DNA of 36,561 bases from Streptococcus azizii (GCF_001984715.1 NZ_MSPR01000021.1:1-36561), one strand, 5' to 3'; positions 1-8,838 are shown, counted from the first letter of the stretch. Notes: generated by a model not told the origin, from the sequence alone. A program made the numbers and translations.

Positions 1-82
1 GCTGACAAGCTTCTTTACGAGTATGACCTTCGTCTTGAACAAACGAAATCACTCGTTTTCTAAAATCTAAATCATATGCCAT
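1..82 (-). CDS. IS630-family transposase, N-terminal part (cut by window edge)
   Basis: The minus strand encodes an ORF that starts at an ATG (80-82) and runs off the left edge. The 27 visible residues begin MAYDLDFRKRVISFVQDEG and continue with a helix-turn-helix-like KEACQ segment. This resembles the opening of the first ORF of IS630-type elements common in streptococci, where the N-terminal HTH binds the element ends. Only the start is present, so I cannot tell whether the transposase is intact or split into two frames as is usual in this family. The element end must lie in the following ~40 bp, but I cannot place the inverted repeat without the other end. Confidence 0.72.
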   Translation of the reverse strand, partial: MAYDLDFRKRVISFVQDEGHTRKEACQ

Positions 83-269
83 AACTTTAGTATACCATAA
101 TTACTGATTTAAAACTGATTGACTATACAGCGTCAGTGTTCGTGCCTTTTTTCAGTTGAAAGGTCACACACTCATCGCTATGGTGGCTGAGCTAGACGCT
201 GTACGGATTCGCTGTTCCTAGTAATAGTGGCTAGGAATGTTGAAAAAACATTTGTAGAAAGAGGGAAGT
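83..269 (+). promoter_or_regulatory. IS flank and structured leader upstream of glyQ
   Basis: This 187-bp gap holds no gene. It contains a 9-bp inverted repeat (TACAGCGTC at 126-134, GACGCTGTA at 195-203) and a 7-bp hairpin (TTCCTAG at 215-221, CTAGGAA at 231-237) just before the glyQ ribosome binding site (AGAGGGAAG). Many Firmicute glyQS operons have a glycine T-box here, but the conserved T-box antiterminator core (GGTGGNACCGCG-like) is not visible. I see no convincing -35/-10 pair. The short distance to the IS suggests that the insertion may have changed the original upstream region. Confidence 0.4.
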
Positions 270-1187
270 ATGTCAAAGAAACTTACATTTCAAGAGATTA
301 TCTTGACTTTACAGCAATTTTGGAACGAGCAGGGATGCATGTTGATGCAGGCTTACGATACAGAAAAAGGAGCAGGAACCATGAGTCCGTATACGTTTTT
401 GCGCGCCATTGGTCCTGAGCCTTGGAATGCGGCCTATGTAGAGCCAAGCCGTCGACCAGCAGATGGTCGGTATGGGGAAAATCCAAACCGCCTTTATCAA
501 CACCATCAGTTTCAAGTAGTCATGAAACCAAGCCCAAGCAATATCCAAGAATTGTACTTGGAATCGCTCGAGCGCCTAGGAATCAATCCATTAGAGCATG
601 ATATTCGTTTTGTAGAAGATAATTGGGAAAATCCTTCTACTGGATCTGCTGGGCTGGGCTGGGAAGTTTGGCTTGACGGAATGGAAATTACTCAATTTAC
701 TTATTTTCAACAAGTCGGAGGTCTCGAAACAGGCCCTGTTACCGCTGAGGTGACCTATGGTTTAGAGCGATTGGCCTCTTATATCCAAGAGGTGGACTCG
801 GTTTATGATATTGAGTGGGCAACTGGTGTGAAATATGGAGAAATCTTCCTCCAACCAGAATATGAACATTCAAAATATTCCTTTGAAGTATCAGACCAAG
901 ACATGCTTCTTGAAAACTTTACCAAGTTTGAGAGGGAGGCAGAACGTGCTCTTGCGGAGGGGTTGGTCCATCCAGCCTTTGATTATGTTTTGAAATGCTC
1001 TCATACGTTTAACTTGCTAGATGCTCGTGGAGCAGTATCTGTAACAGAACGTGCAGGCTATATTGCCCGTATCCGTAACCTTGCCCGTGTCGTTGCCAAG
1101 ACCTTTGTAGCAGAGCGCAAGAAACTTGGTTTCCCACTCTTAGACGAAGCAAGACGAGCGCAATTATTAGCAGAGGAGGCAGAATAA
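270..1187 (+). CDS. glyQ: Glycyl-tRNA synthetase alpha subunit
   Basis: Catalytic alpha subunit of the heterotetrameric (alpha2beta2) bacterial glycyl-tRNA synthetase, which charges tRNA-Gly in the cytoplasm. The 305-residue length is normal for the family. Class II synthetase motif 2 is visible as [18 protein letters not shown] from residue 57, and motif 3 lies around [11 protein letters not shown] (residues 160-170). The conserved [20 protein letters not shown] block is present. The ATG at 270 has a good ribosome binding site (AGAGGGAAG) 5-8 nt upstream. The glyS start follows the stop with one base between, so the two subunits are made from one message in equal amounts. No truncation or odd residue is seen. 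Confidence 0.97.
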   Translation: MSKKLTFQEIILTLQQFWNEQGCMLMQAYDTEKGAGTMSPYTFLRAIGPEPWNAAYVEPSRRPADGRYGENPNRLYQHHQFQVVMKPSPSNIQELYLESLERLGINPLEHDIRFVEDNWENPSTGSAGLGWEVWLDGMEITQFTYFQQVGGLETGPVTAEVTYGLERLASYIQEVDSVYDIEWATGVKYGEIFLQPEYEHSKYSFEVSDQDMLLENFTKFEREAERALAEGLVHPAFDYVLKCSHTFNLLDARGAVSVTERAGYIARIRNLARVVAKTFVAERKKLGFPLLDEARRAQLLAEEAE

Positions 1188-1188
1188 G

Positions 1189-3228
1189 ATGACGAAAAAT
1201 TTACTGGTAGAACTTGGCTTAGAGGAAATCCCAGCCTATATTGTAACTCCTGCCATGAATCAGTTGCGTGACCGTATGGCGAACTTTTTGACAGACAATC
1301 GTTTGGCTTTTGAAAGCATTGATGTCTTTTCAACGCCTCGCCGTTTGGCTGTTCGGGTGTGTGGTTTGGCAGAAGAGCAGACCGATTTGACAGAAGACTT
1401 TAAGGGACCTGCTAAGAAGATTGCCTTGGATGCTGATGGCAATTTCACTAAGGCAGCAGAGGGCTTCGTTCGTGGTAAAGGTTTGACTACAGCTGACATC
1501 GAATTCCGTGAAATTAAGGGGGAAGAGTATGTCTATGTCACCAAGCACGAACAAGGAAAGCCAGCTAAGGAAGTCTTGGCAGGCATTCCAGAGGTCTTGA
1601 AATCGATGACCTTCCCAGTCAGCATGAACTGGGCTTCCAATACATTTTCCTACATCCGTCCTGTCCACACCTTGACGGTTCTCCTAGGAGATGAAGCACT
1701 TGAGATGGACTTTTTGGATATTTCTTCAGGTCGCATCAGCCGTGGTCATCGTTTCCTTGGAAAAGAAACCGAGATTGTAAGTGCTGATAGCTATGAGGCA
1801 GACTTGCGAGCGCAGTTTGTGATCACTGATCCCGCAGAACGTCAAAATATGATTGTCAAGCAAATCAAGACCATCGAGGACAAGCACAATGTGACGGTGG
1901 AGATTGACCAAAATCTGTTGACCGAAGTTCTCAACTTGGTCGAGTATCCAACTGCTTTCATGGGTTCATTTGATGCTAAATATTTGGAAGTGCCAGAGGA
2001 AGTTTTGGTCACTTCGATGAAAAATCACCAGCGTTACTTTGTGGTGCGTGATAAGGCAGGTAGGCTTCTTCCTAACTTCATCTCCGTCCGCAATGGTAAT
2101 GACCAATACATTGACAATGTTATCAAGGGAAATGAAAAAGTATTGGTGGCGCGTTTGGAAGATGGAGAATTTTTCTGGCGTGAAGATCAAAAATTACAGA
2201 TTGCAGACCTAGTAGAGCGCTTGAAAGCCGTTACTTTCCATGAGAAAATTGGTTCACTTTATGAGCATATGGTACGGACAGCTACCATTAGCAGTTGTTT
2301 AGCTGACCAAGCGGGGCTTTCTGAAGAGGAGAAAACAGCGCTTGCCCGAGCAGCAGCAATTTATAAATTTGACCTCTTGACGGGGATGGTCGGTGAGTTT
2401 GACGAACTGCAAGGGATTATGGGAGAAAAATATGCCTTGCTTGCAGGTGAGACACCGGCTGTCGCCGTGGCAATTCGCGAACATTACTTGCCCAACAGTG
2501 CAGAAGGTGACCTGCCACAAACGAAAGTGGGTGCAGTCCTTGCCCTTGCGGATAAGTTAGATACTATCTTGTCATTCTTTTCTGTCGGCTTGATTCCAAG
2601 TGGGTCAAATGACCCGTATGCCCTTCGTCGAGCGACTCAAGGTGTCGTGCGGATTTTGGAGGCTTTTGGCTGGAATATTGCCATCGATGAATTGATTGAA
2701 AGACTCTATGCTCTAGAACACGATAGTCTTGTGTATGCCCATCAGCTAGAAGTCCTTGATTTTTTCCGCGCTCGAGTGGAGAAAATGATGGATAAAGATA
2801 TACCTAAAGACATCGTGAACGCTGTTTTAAATAGTAGTCATTTTGTAGTGAGCGACATGCTAGAGGTGGCTCATATCCTGGCTGAAAAGGCTAAGACTCC
2901 TGACTTCAAACCAGCAGTTGAAAGTCTGGCTCGTGTCTTTAACTTAGCTGAGAAAGCAGAGGAAGGTGTTGACGTTGATAGTGCTTTATTTGAGAATGCA
3001 CAGGAAAAAGATTTGGCTGAAAGAATTGAGCAGATAGTAGCTGTTACGGATTTGAGGGCTATTATCGACCAACTCTTTGCCCTTCAGCCAGTTATTGACG
3101 CCTTCTTTGATCATACCATGGTTATGGTTGAGGATATAGCTGTAAAGAATAACCGTCTAGCTTTGTTGGCTGCCTTGACCAATAAGGCACAGGAGATCGC
3201 CCAGTTTAACCAAATCAACACCAAGTAG
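1189..3228 (+). CDS. glyS: Glycyl-tRNA synthetase beta subunit
   Basis: Beta subunit of glycyl-tRNA synthetase, needed for tRNA recognition and full activity with GlyQ. At 679 residues it is the usual length. It opens with the typical [19 protein letters not shown], contains the family blocks [16 protein letters not shown] and [12 protein letters not shown], an HD-like middle region and the [13 protein letters not shown] segment, and ends in an alpha-helical anticodon-binding-like domain. The ribosome binding site AGGAGG lies inside the last codons of glyQ, and the ATG begins one base after the glyQ stop, which is the arrangement of translational coupling. The DUF896 gene follows after 8 bp and is probably on the same transcript. 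Confidence 0.97.
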   Translation: MTKNLLVELGLEEIPAYIVTPAMNQLRDRMANFLTDNRLAFESIDVFSTPRRLAVRVCGLAEEQTDLTEDFKGPAKKIALDADGNFTKAAEGFVRGKGLTTADIEFREIKGEEYVYVTKHEQGKPAKEVLAGIPEVLKSMTFPVSMNWASNTFSYIRPVHTLTVLLGDEALEMDFLDISSGRISRGHRFLGKETEIVSADSYEADLRAQFVITDPAERQNMIVKQIKTIEDKHNVTVEIDQNLLTEVLNLVEYPTAFMGSFDAKYLEVPEEVLVTSMKNHQRYFVVRDKAGRLLPNFISVRNGNDQYIDNVIKGNEKVLVARLEDGEFFWREDQKLQIADLVERLKAVTFHEKIGSLYEHMVRTATISSCLADQAGLSEEEKTALARAAAIYKFDLLTGMVGEFDELQGIMGEKYALLAGETPAVAVAIREHYLPNSAEGDLPQTKVGAVLALADKLDTILSFFSVGLIPSGSNDPYALRRATQGVVRILEAFGWNIAIDELIERLYALEHDSLVYAHQLEVLDFFRARVEKMMDKDIPKDIVNAVLNSSHFVVSDMLEVAHILAEKAKTPDFKPAVESLARVFNLAEKAEEGVDVDSALFENAQEKDLAERIEQIVAVTDLRAIIDQLFALQPVIDAFFDHTMVMVEDIAVKNNRLALLAALTNKAQEIAQFNQINTK

Positions 3229-3236
3229 GAGAGAAG

Positions 3237-3494
3237 ATGGAACAAAAAAAAATTGACCGCATCAATGAATTGGCCAGAAAGAAAAAAGAAGAGGGCTTGA
3301 CAGAAGAGGAATTAAGGGAGCAAGCAGCTCTTCGTGAAGAGTATATCGAAGGCTACCGTCGCAGCGTTCGGGCCCATGTCGAAGGAATTAAAATCATTGA
3401 TGAGGAAGGAAACGATATAACACCAGAAAAACTAAAACAGGTGCAGCGAAAAAAGGGATTACATGGCCGCAGTATGGATGATCCAACTTCCTAG
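3237..3494 (+). CDS. DUF896 (YnzC-like) small cytosolic protein
   Basis: An 85-residue, highly charged protein without a signal peptide or membrane segment. The pattern [18 protein letters not shown], then [17 protein letters not shown], is the hallmark of the DUF896/YnzC family: two helices forming a short hairpin, followed by a flexible tail ending [14 protein letters not shown]. The molecular role of the family is not established. It lies 8 bp after glyS with its own binding site (GGAGAG) and probably rides on the glyQS message, a common streptococcal arrangement. A bidirectional terminator follows. The family assignment is firm; the function is unknown. Confidence 0.9.
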   Translation: MEQKKIDRINELARKKKEEGLTEEELREQAALREEYIEGYRRSVRAHVEGIKIIDEEGNDITPEKLKQVQRKKGLHGRSMDDPTS

Positions 3495-3506
3495 CCCAGA
3501 GGAGTT

Positions 3507-3557
3507 TATACTCGATAAAAATCACCAGTAGATTATCCTTTTGATTTTTAAAGAGTA
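3507..3557 (+). repeat. Minimal BOX-like element (A and C ends only)
   Basis: A 51-bp element whose left end (TATACTCGATAAAAATCA) resembles the start of streptococcal boxA and whose right end (TGATTTTTAAAGAGTA) resembles the end of boxC. The two ends form an imperfect inverted repeat and would fold into a hairpin in the glyS-DUF896 transcript. There is no boxB module between them. The right end recurs in opposite orientation at 8225, 16928 and 28525. The assignment rests on similarity recalled from pneumococcal BOX elements. Confidence 0.55.
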
Positions 3558-3563
3558 CTGGAC

Positions 3564-3604
3564 TAAAAAACAACCACTAGCATAGGTAGCTAGTGGTTGT
3601 TTTT
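3564..3604. terminator. Bidirectional terminator between DUF896 gene and MATE gene
   Basis: Perfect stem AACCACTAGC/GCTAGTGGTT with a 7-nt loop, flanked by A6 on the left and T5 on the right, so it can act on both strands. The stop codon of the convergent MATE gene lies in the T-run. Confidence 0.9.
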
Positions 3605-4940
3605 ACTCTAGGTTTTCCTGTCTTAATTTTTTCGTTAGAATAAGACTACTAGGAATCAAGACCATGACACTACCGATCCAGGCAGCGGGATTGGCAGCAG
3701 CAACACCGTAGAATCCCCAGTAGGTCATACCGATAATAGCGACGCCCGCTCGCATGACTAATTCCATGATTCCTGCAAGGGTTGGTACAAATCCTTTTCC
3801 TAGTCCTTGGATAAAGCTCCGAAGGACAAAGAGGATGGATAAAATCCAGTAACAGGTACCATTGATGATGTAGTAGGCCAAGGCTAGGCGATAGACTTCT
3901 GTACTACCGTCTGCGAGAAAGAGGCGGGAGAAGAAGCGATTGGCTGTGACGAGAACGATGGCAAAGATAAGGGCCCAAGCAAGGCTGATGAGGACGGATT
4001 TTCGCAGCCCCTCTAAGATTCGCTGATAGTGTTTTGCTCCGTAGTTTTGGGCAGTGAAGGTTGATATGGCTAATCCTAGGTTAATCATGGGGAGCATGGC
4101 AAGTTGGTCAGTCTTACTGGCAATCGCTTGAGCAGCAATCGCATCGGTACCTAGTTGGTTGAGCATGACTTGTAGGGTGATGGCTCCAATGGCGATAATG
4201 CTTGCCTGAAAGGCCATGGGAAAGCCTAGTTGTGCATGTTTGATCAGGTTGAGCTTATCGAGTCGCAGCTCTGCCCATGTGATATGGAAGTAAGGGACTT
4301 TTTTATAAATATAAATGACTAGATAAAGGACGGAGAAGGCCTGGGCTGTAATCGTTGCAAGCCCTGCTCCAAATACACCTAAACCGGCATTTAAAATAAA
4401 GAGAAAGTCGAGTAGGACATTGATGAAGCAGGCAATAATAAGGGCAATCAGTGGGGTAGTTGAGTCACCGAGACTACGGATAAGGCTGGACAGATAGTTA
4501 AAGAGGACAGAAAAAATCGTTCCACCGAAAATGGCTGTTAAAAACTGTTGTGAATGTGGCAATAATTCCTCAGGAGTCTGCATCAAAATGAGTAGTGGTC
4601 TTAGGAAAGAAAGTGCCAAAATGGTGAGGGCTAGACTGATACAAAAGGAATAAAAGAGACCGTGGACAAAACTTTTTTTGACTCCATCCATATCGTTGGC
4701 TCCAAAACGTTGGGCAGTGACAATGGTTAGACCACTGGTCAAACCTTGTGCAAAGCCGAGGATGAGAAAGACGATACTTCCAGTTGCTCCGACACTGGCA
4801 AAAGCCATCTTACCCAGCGTCTGCCCTACGATAATACTATCTGCAAAATTGTAAGCTAATTGAAAAAAACTGCCAATTAAAAGGGGGACGGTAAAGCGCA
4901 AAATCACTCGGATCGGCTTTCCTTGGGTTAGATCCTGCAT
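3603..4940 (-). CDS. MATE family efflux transporter
   Basis: A 445-residue integral membrane protein with about 12 hydrophobic segments, beginning MQDLTQGKPIRVILRFTVP. The N-terminal LTQGKP...PLLIGSFFQLAYNFADSIIVG pattern and the internally repeated half are typical of MATE exporters, which expel drugs or metabolites using Na+ or H+ gradients. The repeated second half is seen around GFPMAFQASIIAIGAITLQVMLNQLG. The substrate cannot be told from sequence. The start is set by AAGGAG six bases upstream. It lies 61 bp downstream of ktrA on the same strand and may be co-transcribed. The length is normal and there are no breaks. Confidence 0.9.
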   Translation of the reverse strand: MQDLTQGKPIRVILRFTVPLLIGSFFQLAYNFADSIIVGQTLGKMAFASVGATGSIVFLILGFAQGLTSGLTIVTAQRFGANDMDGVKKSFVHGLFYSFCISLALTILALSFLRPLLILMQTPEELLPHSQQFLTAIFGGTIFSVLFNYLSSLIRSLGDSTTPLIALIIACFINVLLDFLFILNAGLGVFGAGLATITAQAFSVLYLVIYIYKKVPYFHITWAELRLDKLNLIKHAQLGFPMAFQASIIAIGAITLQVMLNQLGTDAIAAQAIASKTDQLAMLPMINLGLAISTFTAQNYGAKHYQRILEGLRKSVLISLAWALIFAIVLVTANRFFSRLFLADGSTEVYRLALAYYIINGTCYWILSILFVLRSFIQGLGKGFVPTLAGIMELVMRAGVAIIGMTYWGFYGVAAANPAAWIGSVMVLIPSSLILTKKLRQENLE

Positions 4941-5001
4941 AAAAACTCCTTGAAGATAAGGGAGAAGAACGCATCATGGGGTAGTAGCAAAAGGCTAGAG
5001 T

Positions 5002-5667
5002 TTAGTTAGTACACTCTTCAAAATGATCGACAGTGTAGTTGTCGGTTACAGCCATGATTAGCTCTTGCTCGTTGAAGATATAGTCGGGTGAAAATTGGAC
5101 ATTCAGTTTATGAGTCTTGGCATTGCGATAACCAATGATGTTAAGGTTATAGTGCTGACGTAGTTGCAACTGAGCAAGGCTCTTTCCAATCCATTTTTGT
5201 GGCGCATGAAATTCAATGATGGTGACATCCCCGTCTAGTTCAATTAAGTCGGTCGTGTCAAGGTGAAGGAGATGCTTGGCAAGGGAGACTCCCGTTTCTC
5301 TTTCTGGAGAAATGACACGGTCTGCTCCGATTTTTAACAGCACTTCTTTAGCCGTATTACTCTTTACCTTGGCGACAACCTTAGGTACATTGAGGGCTTT
5401 ACAATGGAGTACAGCAAGAACGCTAGACTCTAAGTTACGTCCTGTTGCAACGACTACTGTATCACAGCGGTCGATTCCTGCAGCCCGCAGCAAGTCCTTG
5501 TCTGTAATATCCCCCACAATTCCTTTGGTTAGAACAGTTTCTAACTGATTGATTCGCTCGACATGGTTATCGACGGCGATGATAGTACAATCATAACGGT
5601 GTAAGGTTTTGGCAATCGTTGTCCCAAAGACACCGAGACCTAAAATTCCAATAGTTTGAGGTTTCAT
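5002..5667 (-). CDS. ktrA: Ktr/Trk potassium uptake regulatory subunit (KtrA/TrkA)
   Basis: Cytoplasmic gating subunit of a Ktr-type K+ channel; it binds nucleotides (and in relatives c-di-AMP through its C-terminal domain) and controls KtrB. From the ATG at 5667 it has 221 residues, the usual size. A Rossmann RCK_N domain starts with GILGLGVFGTT near residue 6, followed by an acidic residue ending strand 2 (IIAVD), and a TrkA_C domain forms the last ~80 residues. The reading frame stays open upstream to 5775, but that extension is a translation of repeat DNA; AAAGGAG at 5672-5678 (minus) fixes the start at 5667 or 5670. Its partner ktrB lies 1.1 kb upstream, separated by a repeat array, so expression either needs long read-through or a promoter within the array. 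Confidence 0.93.
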   Translation of the reverse strand: MKPQTIGILGLGVFGTTIAKTLHRYDCTIIAVDNHVERINQLETVLTKGIVGDITDKDLLRAAGIDRCDTVVVATGRNLESSVLAVLHCKALNVPKVVAKVKSNTAKEVLLKIGADRVISPERETGVSLAKHLLHLDTTDLIELDGDVTIIEFHAPQKWIGKSLAQLQLRQHYNLNIIGYRNAKTHKLNVQFSPDYIFNEQELIMAVTDNYTVDHFEECTN

Positions 5668-5700
5668 CATAGTCTCCTTTACATTAAGATACAAAGGGCG

Positions 5701-5948
5701 TTTGATACGAGTAATACTCGTTTTATTTCCAACCTTCAACAGTCTATTCCTAGACTGTTGAAGCGAGCAAAGCAAAAATAGGAGTTTTGACGCAGAGGGT
5801 AGCTGAGAGTTTGCTCCGGCAAACTCCTATTTCCCGCCTTCAAAGGTATACCATACCTTTGAAGCTAGGAAAAACTATCCCAAAGGGATTCTCAGCTGTA
5901 ATCGGCTAAAGCCGAAACAGCTGCCTATCTTTTTTGCACAGCTCGTAG
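5701..5948 (+). repeat. Left arm of ~248-bp inverted repeat flanking ktrB
   Basis: This stretch matches the reverse complement of 8592-8838 across its full length, with about eight mismatches counted by eye (roughly 97 percent identity). It carries five hairpin cassettes in the same order as the right arm. The two arms enclose ktrB and most of array A. Confidence 0.85.
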
Positions 5949-6597
5949 CCCGTGTTCAGTTAAACCAAGATACAAAGCCCGTAAAACTCAAGGTAAAAAT
6001 AGGAAACTTTGCGAAGACGTTTCGTCTAGCAAAGGCTTCTCTTTTTTACGCAGAGTTTAGGGCGAGTTCAGTTAAGATGTGAGGACGTTAAAAGGTCTAA
6101 GTGAAAATAGGAATTCTGACGCAGAGTCCAAAGACTCTAGGAAGAATTATCTTTTTCGCACAGACCTTAGTCCGAACTCAATTCCACAAGATACAAAGGG
6201 CGTTTGACACGAGTCTCACTCGTGCTATTTCCAACCTTCAACAGTCTATCCCTAGACTGTTGAAGCAACTCCTAGACAAAATAGGAAATACGACGAAGAA
6301 GTAAAGGACGTTTGCTAAGGCAAACTTCTATTTCCCGCCTTCAAAGGTATGCTATACCTTTGAAGCTAGGAAGAATTATCTTTTTCGCACAGACCTTAGT
6401 CCGAACTCAATTACACAAGATACAAAGGGCGTTTGACACGAGTTTCACTCGTGCTATTTCCAACCTTCAACAGTCTAGTCCCAGATTGTTGAAGTGAGCA
6501 AAGCAAAAATAGGATTGAAACAGTTCACTGTTTTGCTGTGGTCACTTTCTGATTTCTAGGTGACCAGTTGCAACAGTTCCCCGAACTGTTGCAATCT

Positions 6598-6737
6598 CAT
6601 CTGTAATCAGCTAAAGCTGAAACAGCTGCCTATCCCCCAAAGGGATTCTCATCTGTAATCGGCTAAAGCCGAAACAGCTGCCTATCCCCAAAGGGATTCT
6701 CATCTGTAATCGGCTAAAGCCGAAACAGCTGCCTATC
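6598..6737 (+). repeat. Triple tandem hairpin repeat (51-52 bp period)
   Basis: Three successive copies of the CAGCTG cassette, each starting CATCTGTAAT at 6598, 6650 and 6701 and ending ACAGCTGCCTATC. The last two are almost identical; the first has CAGCTaaAGCTG in place of CGGCTaaAGCCG, a compensated stem change. Single copies of this cassette occur in arrays A, B and C. Confidence 0.85.
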
Positions 6738-6766
6738 TTTTTTTCGAGCTTTTAGCCCGTGTTCAG

Positions 6767-8116
6767 TTACACAATCATAGAGGATTTTGCATACTGTATC
6801 GTCTCTTCCTTGGACAGTCTCCGGGCAGAGAGGCTAATCAAAATGGACATGGGACCAATCCGCCCGAAGAACATGAGTGCCATGATGATGCCCTGCCCTA
6901 ATTGAGAGAGTTCGGGCGTGAGATTCGCTGTTACTCCAACAGTGGCTAAGGCTGACATGACCTCGAAAATGAGAAAAATCGTGGGCTTTTGGGGGTCTGT
7001 CATGCTAATAGCCAGAAGGCCGATGAGAAAGACCATGATAAAGACGATAAAGGTTGCAAAGGCTTTTCGGATAGTGATAGCATCGATCGTCCGCGCCTTG
7101 AAATTGGTATGGGGAAGGCCGATAATCTCACTTCTAGCATAGAGAATGAGGGTAAGAAAGGCTGTGATTTTGATTCCACCAGCGGTTCCCCCAGGTGCAC
7201 CTCCAAGCATCATTTGAAAGGTGTAAAGTAAGAGGGTGACAGGATTGGCCTTGGTGTAGTCAATGGAGGCAAAACCAGCTGTTCGCATGGTGACCGTCTG
7301 GAAAAAACTAGTGAGAATTTTTTGTGGAAAATTCAGGGATCCAATCGTTGCGGGATTTTTATATTCGGTTAGAAGGGTCAGAGTCGTTCCGATTAAGAGG
7401 ATTAGACTGGTTAAGGTGAGGACCACCTTGGTATGGAAGCTGAGCCTACGAAAACTCAGGCGTTTTTGAATTTTAGTCTGCATGTCAAACCAGACAGAAA
7501 ATCCAAGGCCTCCCATAATAATCAGTGCGGCAATCGTCAGATTGACCAAGGGATTGGTGGCATAGTTGACCAAGCTAGTGGATCCAAAATTATCAAACCC
7601 CGCATTACAGAAGGCAGAAATAGCTAGGAAAATGGAAGAAAAAATCCCTTTCTGCCAGCCAAATTCAGGGACGAAGTGGAAGGAAAGACAGACTGCTCCT
7701 AGCGCCTCGATGGCAAAGGTAAAGCCAAAGACAGATTTGATAAAATTGCGAAAATGTTTGGTTTCTGCCAGACTAAAACTTTCTTGCAGAGTGGCCATAT
7801 TGATAAAACTTAGCTTTCGTCCTCCTCTCAGGGCAAAGAGTCCGATAAAACTAATGAGACTCAGACCTCCAATTTGAATCAGCAACATGCAGACGATCTG
7901 ACCGAGTGCATTGTAGGTCTCTGAGACAGGGACGGTAAAGAGTCCTGTCACGCAGACCATAGAAATGGCGGTAAAAAGATGGTCCCAGTATCTGGCCTCT
8001 GAGCTGGCTAGCTGAAAAATAGGGAGAGATAATAGGAGCGAGCCAATTAGGATAACTCCTGCAAAGCTCAGGACAATCCGTTGGCTCGGTTTTAGTTTTC
8101 GTTTTAGGCTAGGCAT
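6767..8116 (-). CDS. ktrB: Ktr/Trk potassium channel subunit (KtrB/TrkH)
   Basis: Membrane pore subunit of the KtrAB K+ uptake system, 449 residues with about ten hydrophobic stretches forming the fourfold M1-P-M2 repeat of the TrkH/KtrB superfamily. Pore-loop segments with the selectivity glycines are visible around CVTGLFTVPVSET, SAFCNAGFDNFG, TMRTAGFASIDY and SALATVGVTANL. The start is supported by AGAGGA upstream. Its stop codon lies inside a repeat element, so the extreme C-terminus (MIV) may have been altered by the insertion. It probably begins the ktrB-ktrA transcription unit. It sits between the arms of a ~248-bp inverted repeat, which makes inversion of this gene conceivable. Confidence 0.93.
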   Translation of the reverse strand: MPSLKRKLKPSQRIVLSFAGVILIGSLLLSLPIFQLASSEARYWDHLFTAISMVCVTGLFTVPVSETYNALGQIVCMLLIQIGGLSLISFIGLFALRGGRKLSFINMATLQESFSLAETKHFRNFIKSVFGFTFAIEALGAVCLSFHFVPEFGWQKGIFSSIFLAISAFCNAGFDNFGSTSLVNYATNPLVNLTIAALIIMGGLGFSVWFDMQTKIQKRLSFRRLSFHTKVVLTLTSLILLIGTTLTLLTEYKNPATIGSLNFPQKILTSFFQTVTMRTAGFASIDYTKANPVTLLLYTFQMMLGGAPGGTAGGIKITAFLTLILYARSEIIGLPHTNFKARTIDAITIRKAFATFIVFIMVFLIGLLAISMTDPQKPTIFLIFEVMSALATVGVTANLTPELSQLGQGIIMALMFFGRIGPMSILISLSARRLSKEETIQYAKSSMIV

Positions 8117-8162
8117 GTTTTCCTCTCGTCATTAGGACATTATTTTCTTTTAGTATGAGGAT

Positions 8163-8171
8163 ATTGTAGCA
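8163..8171 (-). promoter_or_regulatory. Extended -10 promoter of ktrB
   Basis: On the minus strand TGCTACAAT (TGn plus TACAAT) lies about 46 bp upstream of the ktrB start, followed by a leader with AGAGGA. No good -35 is seen, which is acceptable for an extended -10 promoter. Confidence 0.5.
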
Positions 8172-8224
8172 CAAATTGCTAAAAATAACAGAAAAACCTA
8201 CCCAGTCGGCAGGAAAAGAATTTT

Positions 8225-8259
8225 TATACTCTTTAAAAATCAAAAGGATACTTGGTCAA
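8225..8259 (-). repeat. BOX-like C end
   Basis: A 35-bp sequence starting TATACTCTTTAAAAATCAAA and running through GGATACTTGGTCAA. It is identical to 16928-16962 and shares its first 26 bp or so with 28525-28550. Read on the minus strand it resembles the end of streptococcal boxC. The mosaic array follows directly. Confidence 0.55.
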
Positions 8260-8591
8260 GAGTCTCGGGGAATTGTAACTGAGTTCAGCCTAAAACCTCG
8301 GAAAAAAGATAAATCTCATTGGTTGCAAGACAACCTGCTTCGATTTCCTATTTTTCAGTCGGTTTTTTAACGGCTTCACATCTTAACTGAACACGCCCTA
8401 AACTCTGTGCGAAAAAGATAATTCTTCCTAGAGTCTTTGGACTCTGCGTCAGAATTCCTATTTCCTAGCTCAGGCTTCTGTGGTCACTTTCTTGTTTCTA
8501 GGTGACCGTTGAAACAGTTTCCCAAACTGTTTCAATCCCATTTTCGTTTTGAGTTCTTAACGGGCTTTGTATCTTAGTAATTGAACTCTGA

Positions 8592-8838
8592 CTACGAGCT
8601 GTGCAAAAAAGATAGGCAGCTGTTTCAGCTTTAGCTGATTACAGCTGAGAATCCCTTTGGGATAGTTTTTCCTAGCTTCAAAGGTATGGTATACCTTTGA
8701 AGGCGGGAAATAGGAGTTTGCCTCAGCAAACTCTCAGCTACCCTCTGCGTCAAAACTCCTATTTTTGCTTTGCTCGCTTCAACAGTCTAGGAATAGACTG
8801 TTGAAGGTTGGAAATAAAACGAGTGAAACTCGTGTCAA
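8592..8838 (-). repeat. Right arm of inverted repeat flanking ktrB
   Basis: Reverse complement of 5701-5948 with about eight mismatches by eye. Several of the mismatches are paired so that hairpin stems stay intact, for example CGGCT/AGCCG versus CAGCT/AGCTG. Confidence 0.85.

Larger units (their letters stand above)
5686..6769. repeat. Mosaic palindromic repeat array A between ktrB and ktrA
   Basis: The whole ktrB-ktrA gap is repeat DNA. I resolve five elements, starting at 5686, 5967, 6074, 6188 and 6417, most of which begin AAGATACAAAGSSCG and end near GTTCARTTACAC. Between the ends are interchangeable hairpin cassettes: ACGAGTttcACTCGT; CTTCAACAGTCT/AGACTGTTGAAG; AGTTTGctccggCAAACT; CTTCAAAGGTAT/ATACCTTTGAAG; CAGCTG-CGGCTaaAGCCG-CAGCTG; GAGTCcaaaGACTC; GCAACAGTTC/GAACTGTTGC; and GGTCAC/GTGACC. 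Cassettes are punctuated by TAGGA/CCTAT. The stop codon of ktrB (6767-6769) lies in the last element. Short ORFs here (6101-6304, 6312-6497) are repeat translations. Confidence 0.85.

Noticed and set aside
5668..5775. Upstream extension of KtrA by 36 residues (MLCSLQQSRNRLLKVG...)
   Set aside because: The extension is a translation of repeat cassettes; near-identical peptides come from unrelated sites (8765-8962 and 23499-23759), and AAAGGAG places the start at 5667/5670.
6101..6497. Two short ORFs with similar peptides (6101-6304, 6312-6497)
   Set aside because: They lie wholly in array A and resemble each other only because the DNA repeats; no ribosome binding sites.
6598..6737. CRISPR array
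   Set aside because: The repeats are self-complementary and run head to tail without unique spacers, and no cas genes are present.
8176..8370. 64-residue ORF upstream of ktrB
   Set aside because: Covers the ktrB promoter flank and BOX-like/mosaic repeat DNA; no binding site.
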